From Nocardioides okcheonensis (GTDB lineage: Bacteria; Actinomycetota; Actinomycetes; Propionibacteriales; Nocardioidaceae): a stretch of DNA of 64,000 bases. A program made the position numbers and the translations under genes. This document shows positions 16,711 through 28,574 of this stretch, piece after piece. The notes beneath the pieces were generated by a model. That model worked only from the letters and a program-made list of their open reading frames with translations. It was not told the DNA's origin and ran no database searches. The stretch covers positions 2,294,001 through 2,358,000 of the forward strand of contig NZ_CP087710.1 of the NCBI RefSeq assembly GCF_020991065.1, written 5' to 3'. Positions within the stretch are counted from its first letter, which is position 1; the number at the start of each line of letters is the position of its first letter.

Positions 16711-18541
16711 CGGTCTCGGGCGTGCCGGCGGCCAGGTCCGGGGTGTCGTCCGCGAGGACGTCGGTGTCGGTCCCCCGGGGCAGGACCACGGTCATCGTCG
16801 TCCCGATCCCGAGCTTGGACTCGATGTCGATCCGCCCGGAGTGACGGCGCACGATCCGCTCGACGATGGCCAGGCCGAGCCCGGTGCCCGGACGCGACGT
16901 GGCATCGGGGTTGGTGGAGCGGAAGAACTCCTGGAACAGCCGCGCCTGGTCCTCCTCGGAGATGCCGAGCCCGGAGTCGGTGACGCTGATCCGTACCTCG
17001 CCCGAGTCCTCGACGAGGCGCACGTCGATGTCGGCGCCGTCGTCGGAGTACTTGATGGCGTTGCTCGACAGGTTGGAGAACATCCGGTGCAGCTCCTCGG
17101 GCCGCCCGGCGACGAGGACCGGCGTCTCCGGCACGTCGAGGCGGCAGTTCTGCGAGCGCGCCTGCGCGGCCGGTTGGCACTCCTCGGCCACCTCGAGCAG
17201 CACCTGGCGCAGGTCGACCTGCTCGGGGACGAACTCGCGCTGCGGGTCGGCGATGGCGGCCATGGTGAGCAGGTCGTCGACGACCGAGCGCATCCGGGTC
17301 GTGCCGCGGACGGCAGCGGCGACGCAGCGGCGGTCCTCCTCGCCGAGCTGGTCGGACTCGACCAGCTCGAGGTTCGCGCTGATCGAGAACAGCGGCGTGC
17401 GCAGCTCGTGGGCGAGCGTGTTGACCAGCGAGACCCGGTAGCCGTCGAGGCGGCGCAGCTCCTCGACGAGCGCACGCTCGGCGTCGAGCGCGCGGGCGTT
17501 GGCGACGGCGTGGCCGAGGTCGCGACCGATGTCGAGCGCGGCCTCCTTCTCCATGTCGGTCCAGGCCGGGGTGTCGGAGACCCGCGACAGCGCGAGGAAG
17601 CCCAGGCACTGAGGCCCGGCGCCCATCGGCACGAACAGCACCGAGCCCACGCCGATCCCCTCGAGGAACGTCAGCAGCCGCTCGGCGTCGGCCGACGGCA
17701 GGCCGGGCTGCGTGCTCCGCGCGCGGGAGAAGTGGGCGACGTGCTGGTCGGCCCAGTAGCGGTGGGCCAGGCGCAGCACGACGTCGTCGATGTCGGAGAA
17801 GACCGGCTGGGCGTCGGTGCCGACGGCGTACCAGGCGGTCGTGTCGCCGCCGTCCTCGTCGAACGCGGTCAACCACATGCCGACCGCGCCGAAGCACTCC
17901 GTGACGGCCGAGCGGCAGGCCGCCAGCACCTGGTCGAGGGTCGGCTCACCGAGCGCGCGGCGCACGATCTGCCGCGCCTCGTCGGCCAGCCGGACCCGGC
18001 GGGACAGGTCCTCGCGCTCGAGCGCGAGCAGGACCGACGTGCGGGCCAGGCCGGCGTACTTCTGGAGCAGCGCGAGCTGGTCGGCACCGGGGCGCCGGCC
18101 GTCGCGGGGGCCGTCGACGGACAGCAGGCCGCGCAGCACGCCGTCGTCGTCGTAGACCGGGGCGGTCAGCAGGTCGAGCGGGTGCCAGGCGTCGGGCGCG
18201 TCGAGCTCACCGGCGGCGGGGACGTGGCTGTACTCGAGGACCTCGTCGCCGACCCGGTCGTGCGGCACGAAGCGCCAGGCGTCCCAGTGGTCGGCCTTGG
18301 CGAGCTCGCCCTCGACGACGTGGTGGGGCAGGCGGCGGCCGACGATGTTCTCCACGACCCCTTCGCCGGCTCCGGCGACGACCTCGAACTCGTCGCCGCG
18401 GCGCAGGCTGATGGCGGACTGCTCGAAGCCGGCGAGCACCGCGACGCCCTCGACGAGCACCTGGAGGTGCTGTCTGGTCTGCTCGTCGGACCACGGCTGG
18501 TCCGTGGCCGACGCGTGGTCGTTGGTGGCTGTCGTGTGCAC
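16685..18541 (-). CDS. GAF-domain sensor histidine kinase
   Basis: A 618-residue soluble kinase with no transmembrane segment. Two GAF-like sensory domains lie at about residues 25-175 and 195-345, then a HisKA domain with the phosphorylated histidine in LAHELRTPL (H378), then an HATPase domain with NLSSNAIKY (N box), DSGLGIS (G1) and GTGLGLAIVERIV (G2). It would autophosphorylate in response to a cytoplasmic ligand, light or redox state. No response regulator gene adjoins it, so it is an orphan here. Its end overlaps the GNAT gene by 26 bases. Confidence 0.9.
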   Translation of the reverse strand: MHTTATNDHASATDQPWSDEQTRQHLQVLVEGVAVLAGFEQSAISLRRGDEFEVVAGAGEGVVENIVGRRLPHHVVEGELAKADHWDAWRFVPHDRVGDEVLEYSHVPAAGELDAPDAWHPLDLLTAPVYDDDGVLRGLLSVDGPRDGRRPGADQLALLQKYAGLARTSVLLALEREDLSRRVRLADEARQIVRRALGEPTLDQVLAACRSAVTECFGAVGMWLTAFDEDGGDTTAWYAVGTDAQPVFSDIDDVVLRLAHRYWADQHVAHFSRARSTQPGLPSADAERLLTFLEGIGVGSVLFVPMGAGPQCLGFLALSRVSDTPAWTDMEKEAALDIGRDLGHAVANARALDAERALVEELRRLDGYRVSLVNTLAHELRTPLFSISANLELVESDQLGEEDRRCVAAAVRGTTRMRSVVDDLLTMAAIADPQREFVPEQVDLRQVLLEVAEECQPAAQARSQNCRLDVPETPVLVAGRPEELHRMFSNLSSNAIKYSDDGADIDVRLVEDSGEVRISVTDSGLGISEEDQARLFQEFFRSTNPDATSRPGTGLGLAIVERIVRRHSGRIDIESKLGIGTTMTVVLPRGTDTDVLADDTPDLAAGTPETVTEPAPAS

Positions 18542-18630
18542 CTGCCCGTCCCCCCAGGTCGGCTCGTGTGACTGACGTGCGGGGACAGCCTCTCAGGAGT
18601 TGACGAGTTGTGGGGCCGCTCACACAAATC

Positions 18631-18649
18631 TGTCAAGTATTGGATGACA
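18631..18649. promoter_or_regulatory. Possible operator: TGTCA-N9-TGACA
   Basis: A perfect 5-base inverted repeat with a 9-base spacer lies 85 bases upstream of the FAD-linked dehydrogenase gene, in the least GC-rich stretch of that gap. Short palindromes of this sort bind GntR- or Lrp-type regulators, but so short a match can occur by chance. Confidence 0.25.
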
Positions 18650-18733
18650 TGGCCCGGACGTCGGCACTGGGCGGCCGCGTCCGACCCGCCGTCCGGGTGC
18701 GAGGCTGGGGCCCCCGAACCCCGAGGAGACACC

Positions 18734-20167
18734 GTGTCCGACCTGCTCGACCGCCTGCGCGACGTCGTCGGTGCCGCGCACGTGCTCACCGACGACGCGG
18801 ACGTCGCGGCCCACGAGGTGGACTGGACCGGTGTGCACCGAGGCCGGGCGCTGGCGGTGGTGCGGCCCGCCTCGACCGCCGAGGTGGCCGAGGTGGTGCG
18901 CGCGTGCGCCGCGGCGCGTACGCCCGTGGTCCCGCAGGGCGGCAACACCGGGCTGGTCGGGGGTGGCGTGCCCGACGGCTCCGGCACCGCGGTGGTGCTG
19001 TCGCTCACCCGGATGCGGACGGTGCGCGACGTCGACCCGGTCGCCGGGACGATCACCGTCGATGCCGGCGTCGTGCTCGCCGACGTGCAGGCCGCGGCGG
19101 CCGCGGCCGGCCGGCTGTTCCCGATGTCGCTCGGGTCGGAGGGCAGCTGCACCATCGGCGGCAACCTCGCCACCAACGCCGGCGGCACGGCCGTGCTGCG
19201 CTACGGCATGACCCGCGAGCTGGTCCTCGGGCTCGAGGTGGTGCTTCCCGACGGGCGGGTGTGGGACGGTCTGCGCGGGCTGCGCAAGGACAACACCGGC
19301 TACGACCTGACCCAGCTCTTCGTCGGCTCCGAGGGCACCCTCGGGGTGATCACGGGCGCGGTGCTGCGGCTCTTCCCGGCGACCCCGCGGCACGCGACGG
19401 CGTGGGTCGCGGTCCCGTCGGTCCGGGACGCGGTGTCGCTGCTCGCGCTCGCGCAGCGGGAGGCGGGCGCCCACCTCACCACGTTCGAGATCGCCAACCG
19501 GCAGGCGCTCGACCTCGTCCTGGCCCACCTGCCCGGGGCGGTCGACCCCCTCGAGGCACCCAGCGACTGGTACGTCCTGGTCGAGCTCGCCGGCACCGCC
19601 ACCGACGACGGCCTCGACGACGCGCTCGAGCGGCTGCTGTCCCTCGGGGTCGACGCCGGTGCCGTCACCGACGCAGCCGTCGCGACCGGCCCGGCCCGGC
19701 GCGACGCGCTCTGGGCGCTGCGCGAGGGCATCTCGGAGGTGCAGAAGGTCGAGGGGGCGACGCTCAAGCACGACGTCACGCTGCCCATCGCCCGGCTCGC
19801 CGACTGGACCGAGGCGATGGGCCACCGGCTGCAGGAGGTCCTCCCCGGCGTGCGGCCGGTCACCTACGGCCACGTCGGCGACGGCAACCTGCACTACAAC
19901 CTCAACGCGCCCAGCCCCGACGGCGCGAGCCGCGACGACGACCTCCGCGCCGCGGCCACGGACCTGTCGACCGCGATCCACGACGCGGTCGCCGCCGAGC
20001 ACGGCTCGATCAGCGCCGAGCACGGCCTCGGCCGCACGAAGGCGGCCGCCGCGGCGGCGTACAAGTCCGACGTCGAGGTCGACCTCATGCGCGCGGTGAA
20101 GCACGCCCTCGACCCCGACGGGCTGCTCAACCCGGGCGTCCTGCTGCCCCCTCGGGCGGGGTCCTAG
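18734..20167 (+). CDS. FAD-linked D-2-hydroxyacid dehydrogenase/oxidase
   Basis: A 477-residue flavoenzyme of the glycolate oxidase/D-lactate dehydrogenase group. The FAD-binding PCMH domain shows VVPQGGNTGLVGGGVPDGSG (about residues 57-76) and GSEGSCTIGGNLATNAGG, then KDNTGYDLTQLFVGSEGTLGVIT. The C-terminal cap carries GHVGDGNLHYN and AEHGLGRTK, which hold the metal and substrate in D-2-hydroxyglutarate and D-lactate dehydrogenases. It would oxidise a 2-hydroxyacid to the 2-keto acid. The GTG start has GAGGAG at a good distance. A small DoxX-like gene follows 9 bases later. Confidence 0.9.
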   Translation: MSDLLDRLRDVVGAAHVLTDDADVAAHEVDWTGVHRGRALAVVRPASTAEVAEVVRACAAARTPVVPQGGNTGLVGGGVPDGSGTAVVLSLTRMRTVRDVDPVAGTITVDAGVVLADVQAAAAAAGRLFPMSLGSEGSCTIGGNLATNAGGTAVLRYGMTRELVLGLEVVLPDGRVWDGLRGLRKDNTGYDLTQLFVGSEGTLGVITGAVLRLFPATPRHATAWVAVPSVRDAVSLLALAQREAGAHLTTFEIANRQALDLVLAHLPGAVDPLEAPSDWYVLVELAGTATDDGLDDALERLLSLGVDAGAVTDAAVATGPARRDALWALREGISEVQKVEGATLKHDVTLPIARLADWTEAMGHRLQEVLPGVRPVTYGHVGDGNLHYNLNAPSPDGASRDDDLRAAATDLSTAIHDAVAAEHGSISAEHGLGRTKAAAAAAYKSDVEVDLMRAVKHALDPDGLLNPGVLLPPRAGS

Positions 20168-20176
20168 GCTGGGGGC

Positions 20177-20614
20177 ATGAAGGCCCAGACCCTCGGTCGC
20201 ATCGTGCTCGGTGGCTTCATGGTCACCGCCGGCGTCCTGCACCTCACCACCCAGCGCCAGGAGTTCCAGGCCCAGGTCCCCGACTGGTTCCCGGTCGACG
20301 AGGACCTCACCGTCGTGGCGTCCGGCGTCGTCGAGATCGGGCTCGGCGCGGCGTTCGTCGCGCTCCCGAAGCACCGGCGCACCGTCGGCGCGCTGCTCGC
20401 CGCGTTCTTCGTGGCGATCTTCCCCGGCAACATCGCGCAGTACGTCGAGGGCACCGACGCGTTCGGCCTCGACACCGACCGCGCGCGGCTCACCCGGCTG
20501 TTCTTCCAGCCGGTGCTGGTCCTGGTGGCGCTGTGGGCCGGCGGGCTGCTCGGTCGCCGCCGTCCGGCCGTCGCCGAGGAGCAGCAGCGCGAAGAGGTAG
20601 AGACCGGGGAGTGA
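20177..20614 (+). CDS. DoxX-like membrane protein
   Basis: A 145-residue protein with four hydrophobic segments and the typical opening GRIVLGGFMVTAGVLHLTTQ, like the DoxX/DoxD family of small membrane proteins linked to quinone or redox functions. TAGGCT lies 6 nt before the ATG. Its stop overlaps the start of the MFS gene by GTGA, so the two are coupled. Its own role is not known. Confidence 0.8.
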   Translation: MKAQTLGRIVLGGFMVTAGVLHLTTQRQEFQAQVPDWFPVDEDLTVVASGVVEIGLGAAFVALPKHRRTVGALLAAFFVAIFPGNIAQYVEGTDAFGLDTDRARLTRLFFQPVLVLVALWAGGLLGRRRPAVAEEQQREEVETGE

Positions 20615-21822
20615 GCCGCTCCACCCGCAGCGCCCCCGCGCTGCCGGCGGAGATCCGCGTCCTGCTGGTCGCCGCCTTCCTGATCGCGGTCGGCTACGGC
20701 CTCGTCTCGCCCGTCCTCCCGGCCTACGCCCGCAGCTTCGACGTCGGCGTGGCGGCCGCGTCGGTCGTGGTCTCGGCCTTCGCCTTCTTCCGCCTCGTGT
20801 TCGCACCCGCCGGTGGTGCGCTGGTGCAGCGGCTCGGCGAGCGCCCGGTCTACCTCGTCGGCCTGCTCGTCGTCGCGGCGTCCTCGCTGGCGACCGCGTT
20901 CGCCCAGTCCTACGTCCAGCTGCTGGTGCTGCGCGGGCTCGGCGGCATCGGGTCGACGATGTTCACCGTCTCCGCGATGGCCCTGCTGGTGCGGCTCGCG
21001 CCGCCGGACATGCGGGGCCGGGTGTCGTCGGCCTACGCCAGCGCGTTCCTCGTCGGCGGCATGGTCGGCCCGGTGCTCGGCGGCGCGCTCGCCGGCTTCG
21101 GGCTGCGGACACCGTTCGTGGTCTATGCCGTGGCGCTCGTCGTCGCGGCCGCCCTCGTCGGGGTCCGCCTCGGCGGCACCCGGCTGCGCCCGGCGTCGAC
21201 GGGCGGTCCGGCAGCACCGCCGATGCGGCTGCGCGAGGCGCTCGCCCACCGGACCTACGTCGCCGCGCTGGGGTCGGGCTTCGCCAACGGGTGGTGCAAC
21301 TTCGGGGTCCGGGTCGCGGTGCTGCCGCAGCTGGCCGTGGCCGTGCACGACGACGCGTGGGTCGCCGGTGTCGCGCTCGCGCTGGCCGCCGCCGGCACCG
21401 CGCTCACCCTCCAGGTCTCGGGGCGGATCGCCGACTCGGTCGGCCGCCGCCCGCTGGTGGTGGTCGGTCTCGTGGTCACCGCGCTCTCGCTGGGCCCGTT
21501 GGGGCTCAGCTCATCCCTGACGGTGCTGCTCGTGCTCTCGGTCCTGTCGGGTGTCGGGGCCGGGCTGGTCAACCCCGGCCAGCAGGCCAGCGTCGCCGAC
21601 GTGGTGGGCAGCGGTCGCAGCGGCGGCACCGTGCTGAGCAGCTTCCAGATGTCGCAGGACGCGGGCGCGATCCTCGGTCCGGTGCTGGTCGGGCTGGTGG
21701 CCGACGCCGCCGGCTTCGGGTGGGCGTTCGCCACCACCGCCCTCGTCAGCCTGCTCGCCGTGCCCCTCTGGCTGACCGCCCCTGAGACGCGGCCGGGCGC
21801 GATGTCGGCCACCTCGGGTTGA
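20611..21822 (+). CDS. MFS transporter
   Basis: A 403-residue major facilitator protein with about twelve hydrophobic helices in two halves. The loop between helices 2 and 3 reads GGALVQRLGERPVYLVG, a form of the G-x-L-x-D-R-x-G-R-R motif, and the matching loop in the second half is GRIADSVGRRPLVVVG. It is probably a drug or metabolite exporter driven by proton exchange. The GTG start is fixed by the GTGA overlap with the DoxX-like gene. Confidence 0.88.
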   Translation: MSRSTRSAPALPAEIRVLLVAAFLIAVGYGLVSPVLPAYARSFDVGVAAASVVVSAFAFFRLVFAPAGGALVQRLGERPVYLVGLLVVAASSLATAFAQSYVQLLVLRGLGGIGSTMFTVSAMALLVRLAPPDMRGRVSSAYASAFLVGGMVGPVLGGALAGFGLRTPFVVYAVALVVAAALVGVRLGGTRLRPASTGGPAAPPMRLREALAHRTYVAALGSGFANGWCNFGVRVAVLPQLAVAVHDDAWVAGVALALAAAGTALTLQVSGRIADSVGRRPLVVVGLVVTALSLGPLGLSSSLTVLLVLSVLSGVGAGLVNPGQQASVADVVGSGRSGGTVLSSFQMSQDAGAILGPVLVGLVADAAGFGWAFATTALVSLLAVPLWLTAPETRPGAMSATSG

Positions 21823-21895
21823 ATCAGGCGCACCGAAGGGGTTTGCGCCCTCCGCCCACGGGGAGGAGGGCTCAGGAGAGAAGGGGGACTCCCAC

Positions 21896-23743
21896 ATGTC
21901 CATCAACAGGAAGCTCGCCGGCGTCGCCGGCATCTGCGCGGTCGCGCTGGCCGCCACGACGCCACCGCCGGTGGCCGTCGCCGCGCCCACCGGCGCCGAC
22001 CGTCCGGTCCAGCTGCTCAGCGGGGGCTCGTCGATCGACGCCCGCAGCGCCATCCCGAACGGCGCGGTCCGCTCGCGCCCGACGACGCTCGACGACGCGG
22101 CGCTCGACGCCGCCCGTGCCGGCGACCGGCTCGGGTTCGCGCTCTTCGAGGACGCCGCGGTCACCGCGGTCGTCGACCGCCGCACCTCCTCCGGCGGCGT
22201 CACCGCCTGGGCCGGCCGGCTCGAGGGCGAGAAGGGCACCTTCAGCGCCGTCGAGGTGGGCGGGTTCCGCCACATCACCGTCTCCTCCGCCGAGGACGGC
22301 ACCTACGAGGTCGCCAGCACCAAGGACGGCGACTACGTCGTCACCGAGGCCGGCCCGACGGTCGCCGAGGGCAAGGACGTGGTCGCCCCGCGCGACAGCC
22401 ACGCCGACCACGCCCACGAGGCCGGAGACGCGGTGCAGGCGCGCCCCTCCTCCGGGAGCACCTCCGACGGCGCAGCCGCCGTCGCGAGCGACGCGTCCAC
22501 GACCGTCGACATCGCGATCGTCTACCCCGCCTCGCTGCCCGCCCAGCTCGGCGAGGGCCCGATGCAGGCCCAGTTCGCCCAGGGCATCGCCCAGGCCAAC
22601 CAGGCGTTCACCACGTCGGGCGTCGCGACCCAGCTGCGCCTGGTCGGCACCCGCCAGCTCGCGCAGCCGCAGCTGTCCAGCGTCCGCTCGGTCCTGTTCG
22701 CCATGCAGGACCCCGACGACGGGCTCTACGACGAGATCGCGGGCTACCGCGACGTGGTCCACGCCGACCTCGTCAGCATGTGGCTCTCCGGCAGCGACCC
22801 GGCGCGGGCGACGTGCGGCATCGGCTTCCTCGGCGGGAGCGGCGACGCCGAGAACGACGCGGCCAACGCCTTCACCGCGCTCTACGTCGACGGGTGCGCG
22901 ACCTCGAACCTCACCTTCGCCCACGAGGTCGGCCACAACCTGAGCGCCGGCCACGACGCGGGCGCCTCGGAGGCCCCGCAGGGCAAGCCCTACGCCCGCG
23001 GCTACGTCGACGTCCCCGGCAACACGCTGACGATCATGGCCTACCCCACGACGTGCGACACCTGCGTCCGCACGCTCAACTTCTCCAACCCCAACCTGCT
23101 CGTCAACGGGCGCCCGCAGGGCACCACGGCGCCGGTCAACACGTTCAACGCCCAGGCGATCAACGAGCAGGTCCCGCTCGCGGCCAACTACCGCCAGTCG
23201 CAGATCTACCCCGGCGCGGTGGCGATCGGTGGTGCTGCCCGCTGGAAGGGCAAGGCCAGGGCGGTCACCGGCAGCTGGGCGCCGGCGGTCACGTTCGGCT
23301 ACCAGTGGTTCCTCGACGGCGCCCCGGTCTCCGGCGCGACCTCGAGCACCTTCAAGCTCGGCCGCAAGTCGATCGGCAAGACCCTGAGCCTGCAGGTCTT
23401 CGGCTCGGCGCCGAACTACGCCACCGTCATCGCCGGCACCGCCCCGGTCGTGGTCGGCAAGGCGCAGTTCAAGACCCGCAAGCCCAAGCTCCGCGGCGTG
23501 CCGCGGGCCGGGCGCGTGCTGTCGGTGACGCTCAAGGGCTGGAAGCCCAAGCCGGCCACGAAGAGCGTCAAGGTCCGCTACCAGTGGATGAAGAACGGCA
23601 AGAAGATCAAGGGGGCCAAGAAGGCCACCTACCGCCTCCGGGCCAAGGACCGCGGGAAGAAGATCTCCGTCGTGGTCAAGGTGAAGAAGAAGGGCTACGC
23701 GACGACCAAGCGGTCGTCGAAGAAGGTCAAGGTCCGCCGCTGA
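21896..23743 (+). CDS. Secreted zinc metalloprotease with C-terminal repeat domains
   Basis: A 615-residue exported protein. A signal peptide spans about residues 1-30, then a prodomain-like region, then a metzincin catalytic domain with HEVGHNLSAGHD (H343, H347 and H353 as zinc ligands, E344 as base). A Met-turn candidate, IMAYPTTCDTC, follows. Two Ig-like repeats of about 90 residues close the protein; they share a YQWF/YQWM-x-x-G pattern, and the last is rich in Lys, so it may bind the cell surface. The ATG at 21896 is preceded by purine-rich AGGAGAGAAGGGGG. It would digest outside protein. Confidence 0.85.
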   Translation: MSINRKLAGVAGICAVALAATTPPPVAVAAPTGADRPVQLLSGGSSIDARSAIPNGAVRSRPTTLDDAALDAARAGDRLGFALFEDAAVTAVVDRRTSSGGVTAWAGRLEGEKGTFSAVEVGGFRHITVSSAEDGTYEVASTKDGDYVVTEAGPTVAEGKDVVAPRDSHADHAHEAGDAVQARPSSGSTSDGAAAVASDASTTVDIAIVYPASLPAQLGEGPMQAQFAQGIAQANQAFTTSGVATQLRLVGTRQLAQPQLSSVRSVLFAMQDPDDGLYDEIAGYRDVVHADLVSMWLSGSDPARATCGIGFLGGSGDAENDAANAFTALYVDGCATSNLTFAHEVGHNLSAGHDAGASEAPQGKPYARGYVDVPGNTLTIMAYPTTCDTCVRTLNFSNPNLLVNGRPQGTTAPVNTFNAQAINEQVPLAANYRQSQIYPGAVAIGGAARWKGKARAVTGSWAPAVTFGYQWFLDGAPVSGATSSTFKLGRKSIGKTLSLQVFGSAPNYATVIAGTAPVVVGKAQFKTRKPKLRGVPRAGRVLSVTLKGWKPKPATKSVKVRYQWMKNGKKIKGAKKATYRLRAKDRGKKISVVVKVKKKGYATTKRSSKKVKVRR

Positions 23744-23762
23744 CCGCGCCTCGCCGGGCGGG

Positions 23763-24611
23763 TCACAGGGTCGGCAGCCAGTCGACCCGCCCGGCGAGCA
23801 CGGCGTAGCCCACGAAGGCGCCCACGTCGAGCAGCGTGTGGGCCACCACGAACGGCATCACGCGCCCCCAGCGGCGGTAGAGCCAGCCGAACAGCAGCCC
23901 CATCGCGAGGTTGCCGACGAAGCCACCGAGCCCCTGGTAGAGGTGGTAGCTCCCGCGCAGCAGCGCCGCGAGGCCGATCGCCGCGGTGTCGCCGAAGCCG
24001 AGCTGGCGCAGCCGCACCAGCACGAAGCCGAGGACGACGTACTCCTCGAGCACCGCGTTCTGCGCGGCCGACAGCACCAGGACCGGCACCTGCCACCACT
24101 CGCCCGGCAGCGACTGCGCGACCACGGTGAGGTTGGTGCCGAGGGCGAAGGTCGCGAGGTAGAACACCACGCCGACCGACCCGACGCCGGCCGCCAGCCA
24201 GGCGCCGTTGCCGAGGTCGCGCCACGAGGCCCAGCGTCCGCCCCGGGCCCACACCTCCTGCAGCCGGGTCCCGGAGCGGACCAGCAGGTAGCCGGCGAGC
24301 GCGACCGGCACGAGCGCGAAGGCGATCCGCAGCAGCTGGTAGGTCAGGTCCAGCCACGGCCGGTCCGGGGCGAGGCTGTTGTTGAGGTTGGCCGCCTGCG
24401 ACGACAGGGGTCCGGGGGCGGTGAGCGCGGAGACGATGCTCACCACGGAGTAGATCGCGGACCGGCCGAGCGACACCAGCAGGACGAGCGCGAGCTCGGT
24501 CCACAGCAGGGCCCTCGCCAGCTCCGGGATCCCGCCCGGCACGGGGGTGTCGCGCAGCCGCCACCACGGGCGGGCTGCGTCGGTCGTCGTCGAGGTCACC
24601 TGCCACAGCAT
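23763..24611 (-). CDS. CPBP-family intramembrane metalloprotease
   Basis: A 282-residue membrane protein with about seven hydrophobic helices. The CPBP (CAAX protease/bacteriocin-processing, Abi) motifs are present: NAVLEEYVVLGFVLVRLR with the paired glutamates and downstream Arg, LLRGSYHLYQGLGGF with the second motif His, and PFVVAHTLLD with the last His and Asp. These are thought to be the catalytic residues. The target is unknown; relatives act in bacteriocin self-immunity or prenyl-protein processing. It converges on the secreted metalloprotease gene. Confidence 0.85.
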   Translation of the reverse strand: MLWQVTSTTTDAARPWWRLRDTPVPGGIPELARALLWTELALVLLVSLGRSAIYSVVSIVSALTAPGPLSSQAANLNNSLAPDRPWLDLTYQLLRIAFALVPVALAGYLLVRSGTRLQEVWARGGRWASWRDLGNGAWLAAGVGSVGVVFYLATFALGTNLTVVAQSLPGEWWQVPVLVLSAAQNAVLEEYVVLGFVLVRLRQLGFGDTAAIGLAALLRGSYHLYQGLGGFVGNLAMGLLFGWLYRRWGRVMPFVVAHTLLDVGAFVGYAVLAGRVDWLPTL

Positions 24612-24663
24612 CCCCCAACCGGCTGAGCACCGGCTGAGGGATGCCGCAGAAGTCAGGCAGTGA

Positions 24664-25641
24664 TCAGTAGGTGTCGGCCAGCGTGCCAGCCAGCGACTCC
24701 CACTGCGCGTAGGCGTTCGGGCAGCAGGAGCGCTGCACCGCGTCGGCCGCGAGGGTCTTGCTCATCGACTCCCAGCCGGAGACGTCGAAGAGGCCACGGT
24801 TGGTCGTGTACGCCGACACGCCGAGGAAGCCCTGCGTCGCGTAGGTCGGGTTCACGCAGGCGGTGCCACCGGAGCACCACCCCTGGCTCGGGCGCTGCTG
24901 GAACAGCCCGAGCGAGTCGCGGTCGCCGAACTGGATGTTGCACAGCTTCGACTCCTGCATGGCCGTCATCAGCGCGATGACCTGCGCGTTGCGGTTGCCG
25001 CCGGCGCTGCGGGTGGTGGCGAGGATCGAGCGCACGTTGGTGACCTGCGCCGACGAGAGGCTCGACGCGGTGGTGCCGCCGGTGGAGTAGCAGAGCGTCT
25101 GGTCGCCGGCCTGGCTGTAGCCGAGCAGCTCCTGCCAGGTGGCGGTGTCGACGGTCCCGGTCTGGGACAGCCCGTGCCCGGCCTGGAAGCTGACGACCGC
25201 CGCGCGCGTCCCGGAGCCGAAGACCCCGTCGACGACCAGGTTCGCGCCGTACTTGTTGAGCTGGGTCTGCGCCGCCTTCACCGCGTTGGTGTCGGTCGAG
25301 CCCTGGCCGACGGTGACGACCAGCCGCGGCCAGGTGCCGCTGCCGGCGATCCCGTCGGCCGGGCTGATCCCGGCCGCGGACTGGAAGGCCTTGAGGTTCG
25401 CCGTCGTGCCGCTGCCGAAGGCGCCGTCGGCGGTGGTGGCGTAGCCGCGCGAGGTCAGCAGGTACTGCAGCGCCATCGCGTTGTTGTTGCGGGCCTGGCC
25501 GGCCTTCGTCACCGGCCACGCGCTGGCGGCCTGGGCGGGGGCGGCGCCCAGCACCAGGGCCGCGGCGAGCAGCAGGGCGACGAGGGCGGCGAGCGGCGTA
25601 CGCCCGGCGCGGGCGCGCGCGGGCAGGGTCGGACGATGCAT
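24664..25641 (-). CDS. Secreted peptidoglycan-binding protein with a lysozyme-like domain
   Basis: A 325-residue exported protein. The signal peptide ends near AQA-AS (about residue 39). Two peptidoglycan-binding type 1 domains follow (about residues 50-105, with YGQ-like DGAFGSGT, and 120-180, with DGVFGSGT). The last 130 residues, including ALMTAMQESKLCNIQFGDRDSLGLFQQRPSQGW, resemble a lysozyme-like transglycosylase fold, with E in MQES as the likely catalytic residue. It probably cuts or remodels cell wall. The ATG at 25641 starts a normal signal peptide. Confidence 0.83.
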   Translation of the reverse strand: MHRPTLPARARAGRTPLAALVALLLAAALVLGAAPAQAASAWPVTKAGQARNNNAMALQYLLTSRGYATTADGAFGSGTTANLKAFQSAAGISPADGIAGSGTWPRLVVTVGQGSTDTNAVKAAQTQLNKYGANLVVDGVFGSGTRAAVVSFQAGHGLSQTGTVDTATWQELLGYSQAGDQTLCYSTGGTTASSLSSAQVTNVRSILATTRSAGGNRNAQVIALMTAMQESKLCNIQFGDRDSLGLFQQRPSQGWCSGGTACVNPTYATQGFLGVSAYTTNRGLFDVSGWESMSKTLAADAVQRSCCPNAYAQWESLAGTLADTY

Positions 25642-25699
25642 CGTGGTACTCCCGAGAGAAGGTGCCCGACCATCCCGAGCGGCCGGGCGCGTGGACCGA

Positions 25700-25772
25700 C
25701 TGTAACGCCGGGTTACGCGCGGCACGCACCCCGGTACACGTGGTGGGTACAACCGGCAACCCGGCGTTACAG
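25700..25772. repeat. Inverted repeat with perfect 15-bp arms
   Basis: CTGTAACGCCGGGTT at 25700-25714 is the exact inverse of 25758-25772, with a 43-base centre that is partly self-complementary. The minus-strand gene clpB ends just to the right and the minus-strand peptidoglycan-binding gene starts to the left, so it lies in the latter's upstream region. It may be a terminator for clpB or an operator of unusual length. Confidence 0.5.
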
Positions 25773-25792
25773 CCTGAGCTCCGGGCATGCGG

Positions 25793-28378
<2,586 letters not shown>

Positions 28379-28462
28379 CTCAACTCCTCCGTGTCTGCTG
28401 CGACGGACGGCGCTCGCGCCCCCGTCCGGGTCCACTCTGGTCCCATCTGGTCCAACGCGCGA

Positions 28463-28489
28463 GAAGTTGAGTCGATTCCCCTCAACTTC
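28463..28489. promoter_or_regulatory. HAIR operator upstream of clpB (HspR site)
   Basis: GAAGTTGAG (28463-28471), a 9-base spacer, and CTCAACTTC (28481-28489) form a perfect inverted repeat. It matches the known HspR-associated inverted repeat (CTTGAGT-N7-ACTCAAG) in layout and core. It lies 85 bases upstream of the clpB start. HspR, encoded at 37674-38090, would repress clpB here. Confidence 0.88.
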
Positions 28490-28574
28490 GAGGAGGTGGT
28501 GTCGTCGCGCCCGGCCGGCGGGTTGAGCACCCGTGCTCACCCGTCTCGGTCCCGACGATGCCTAGGTTCGGGGC

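Noticed and set aside
18600..18629. TTGACG with a weak -10 (ACAAAT) upstream of the dehydrogenase.
   Set aside because: Spacing and -10 are both weak; only the nearby inverted repeat is listed, with low confidence.
18610..21822. One long frame joining the dehydrogenase region and the MFS transporter.
   Set aside because: Only the last part (20611-21822) is protein-like; the first part is out of frame with the real gene.
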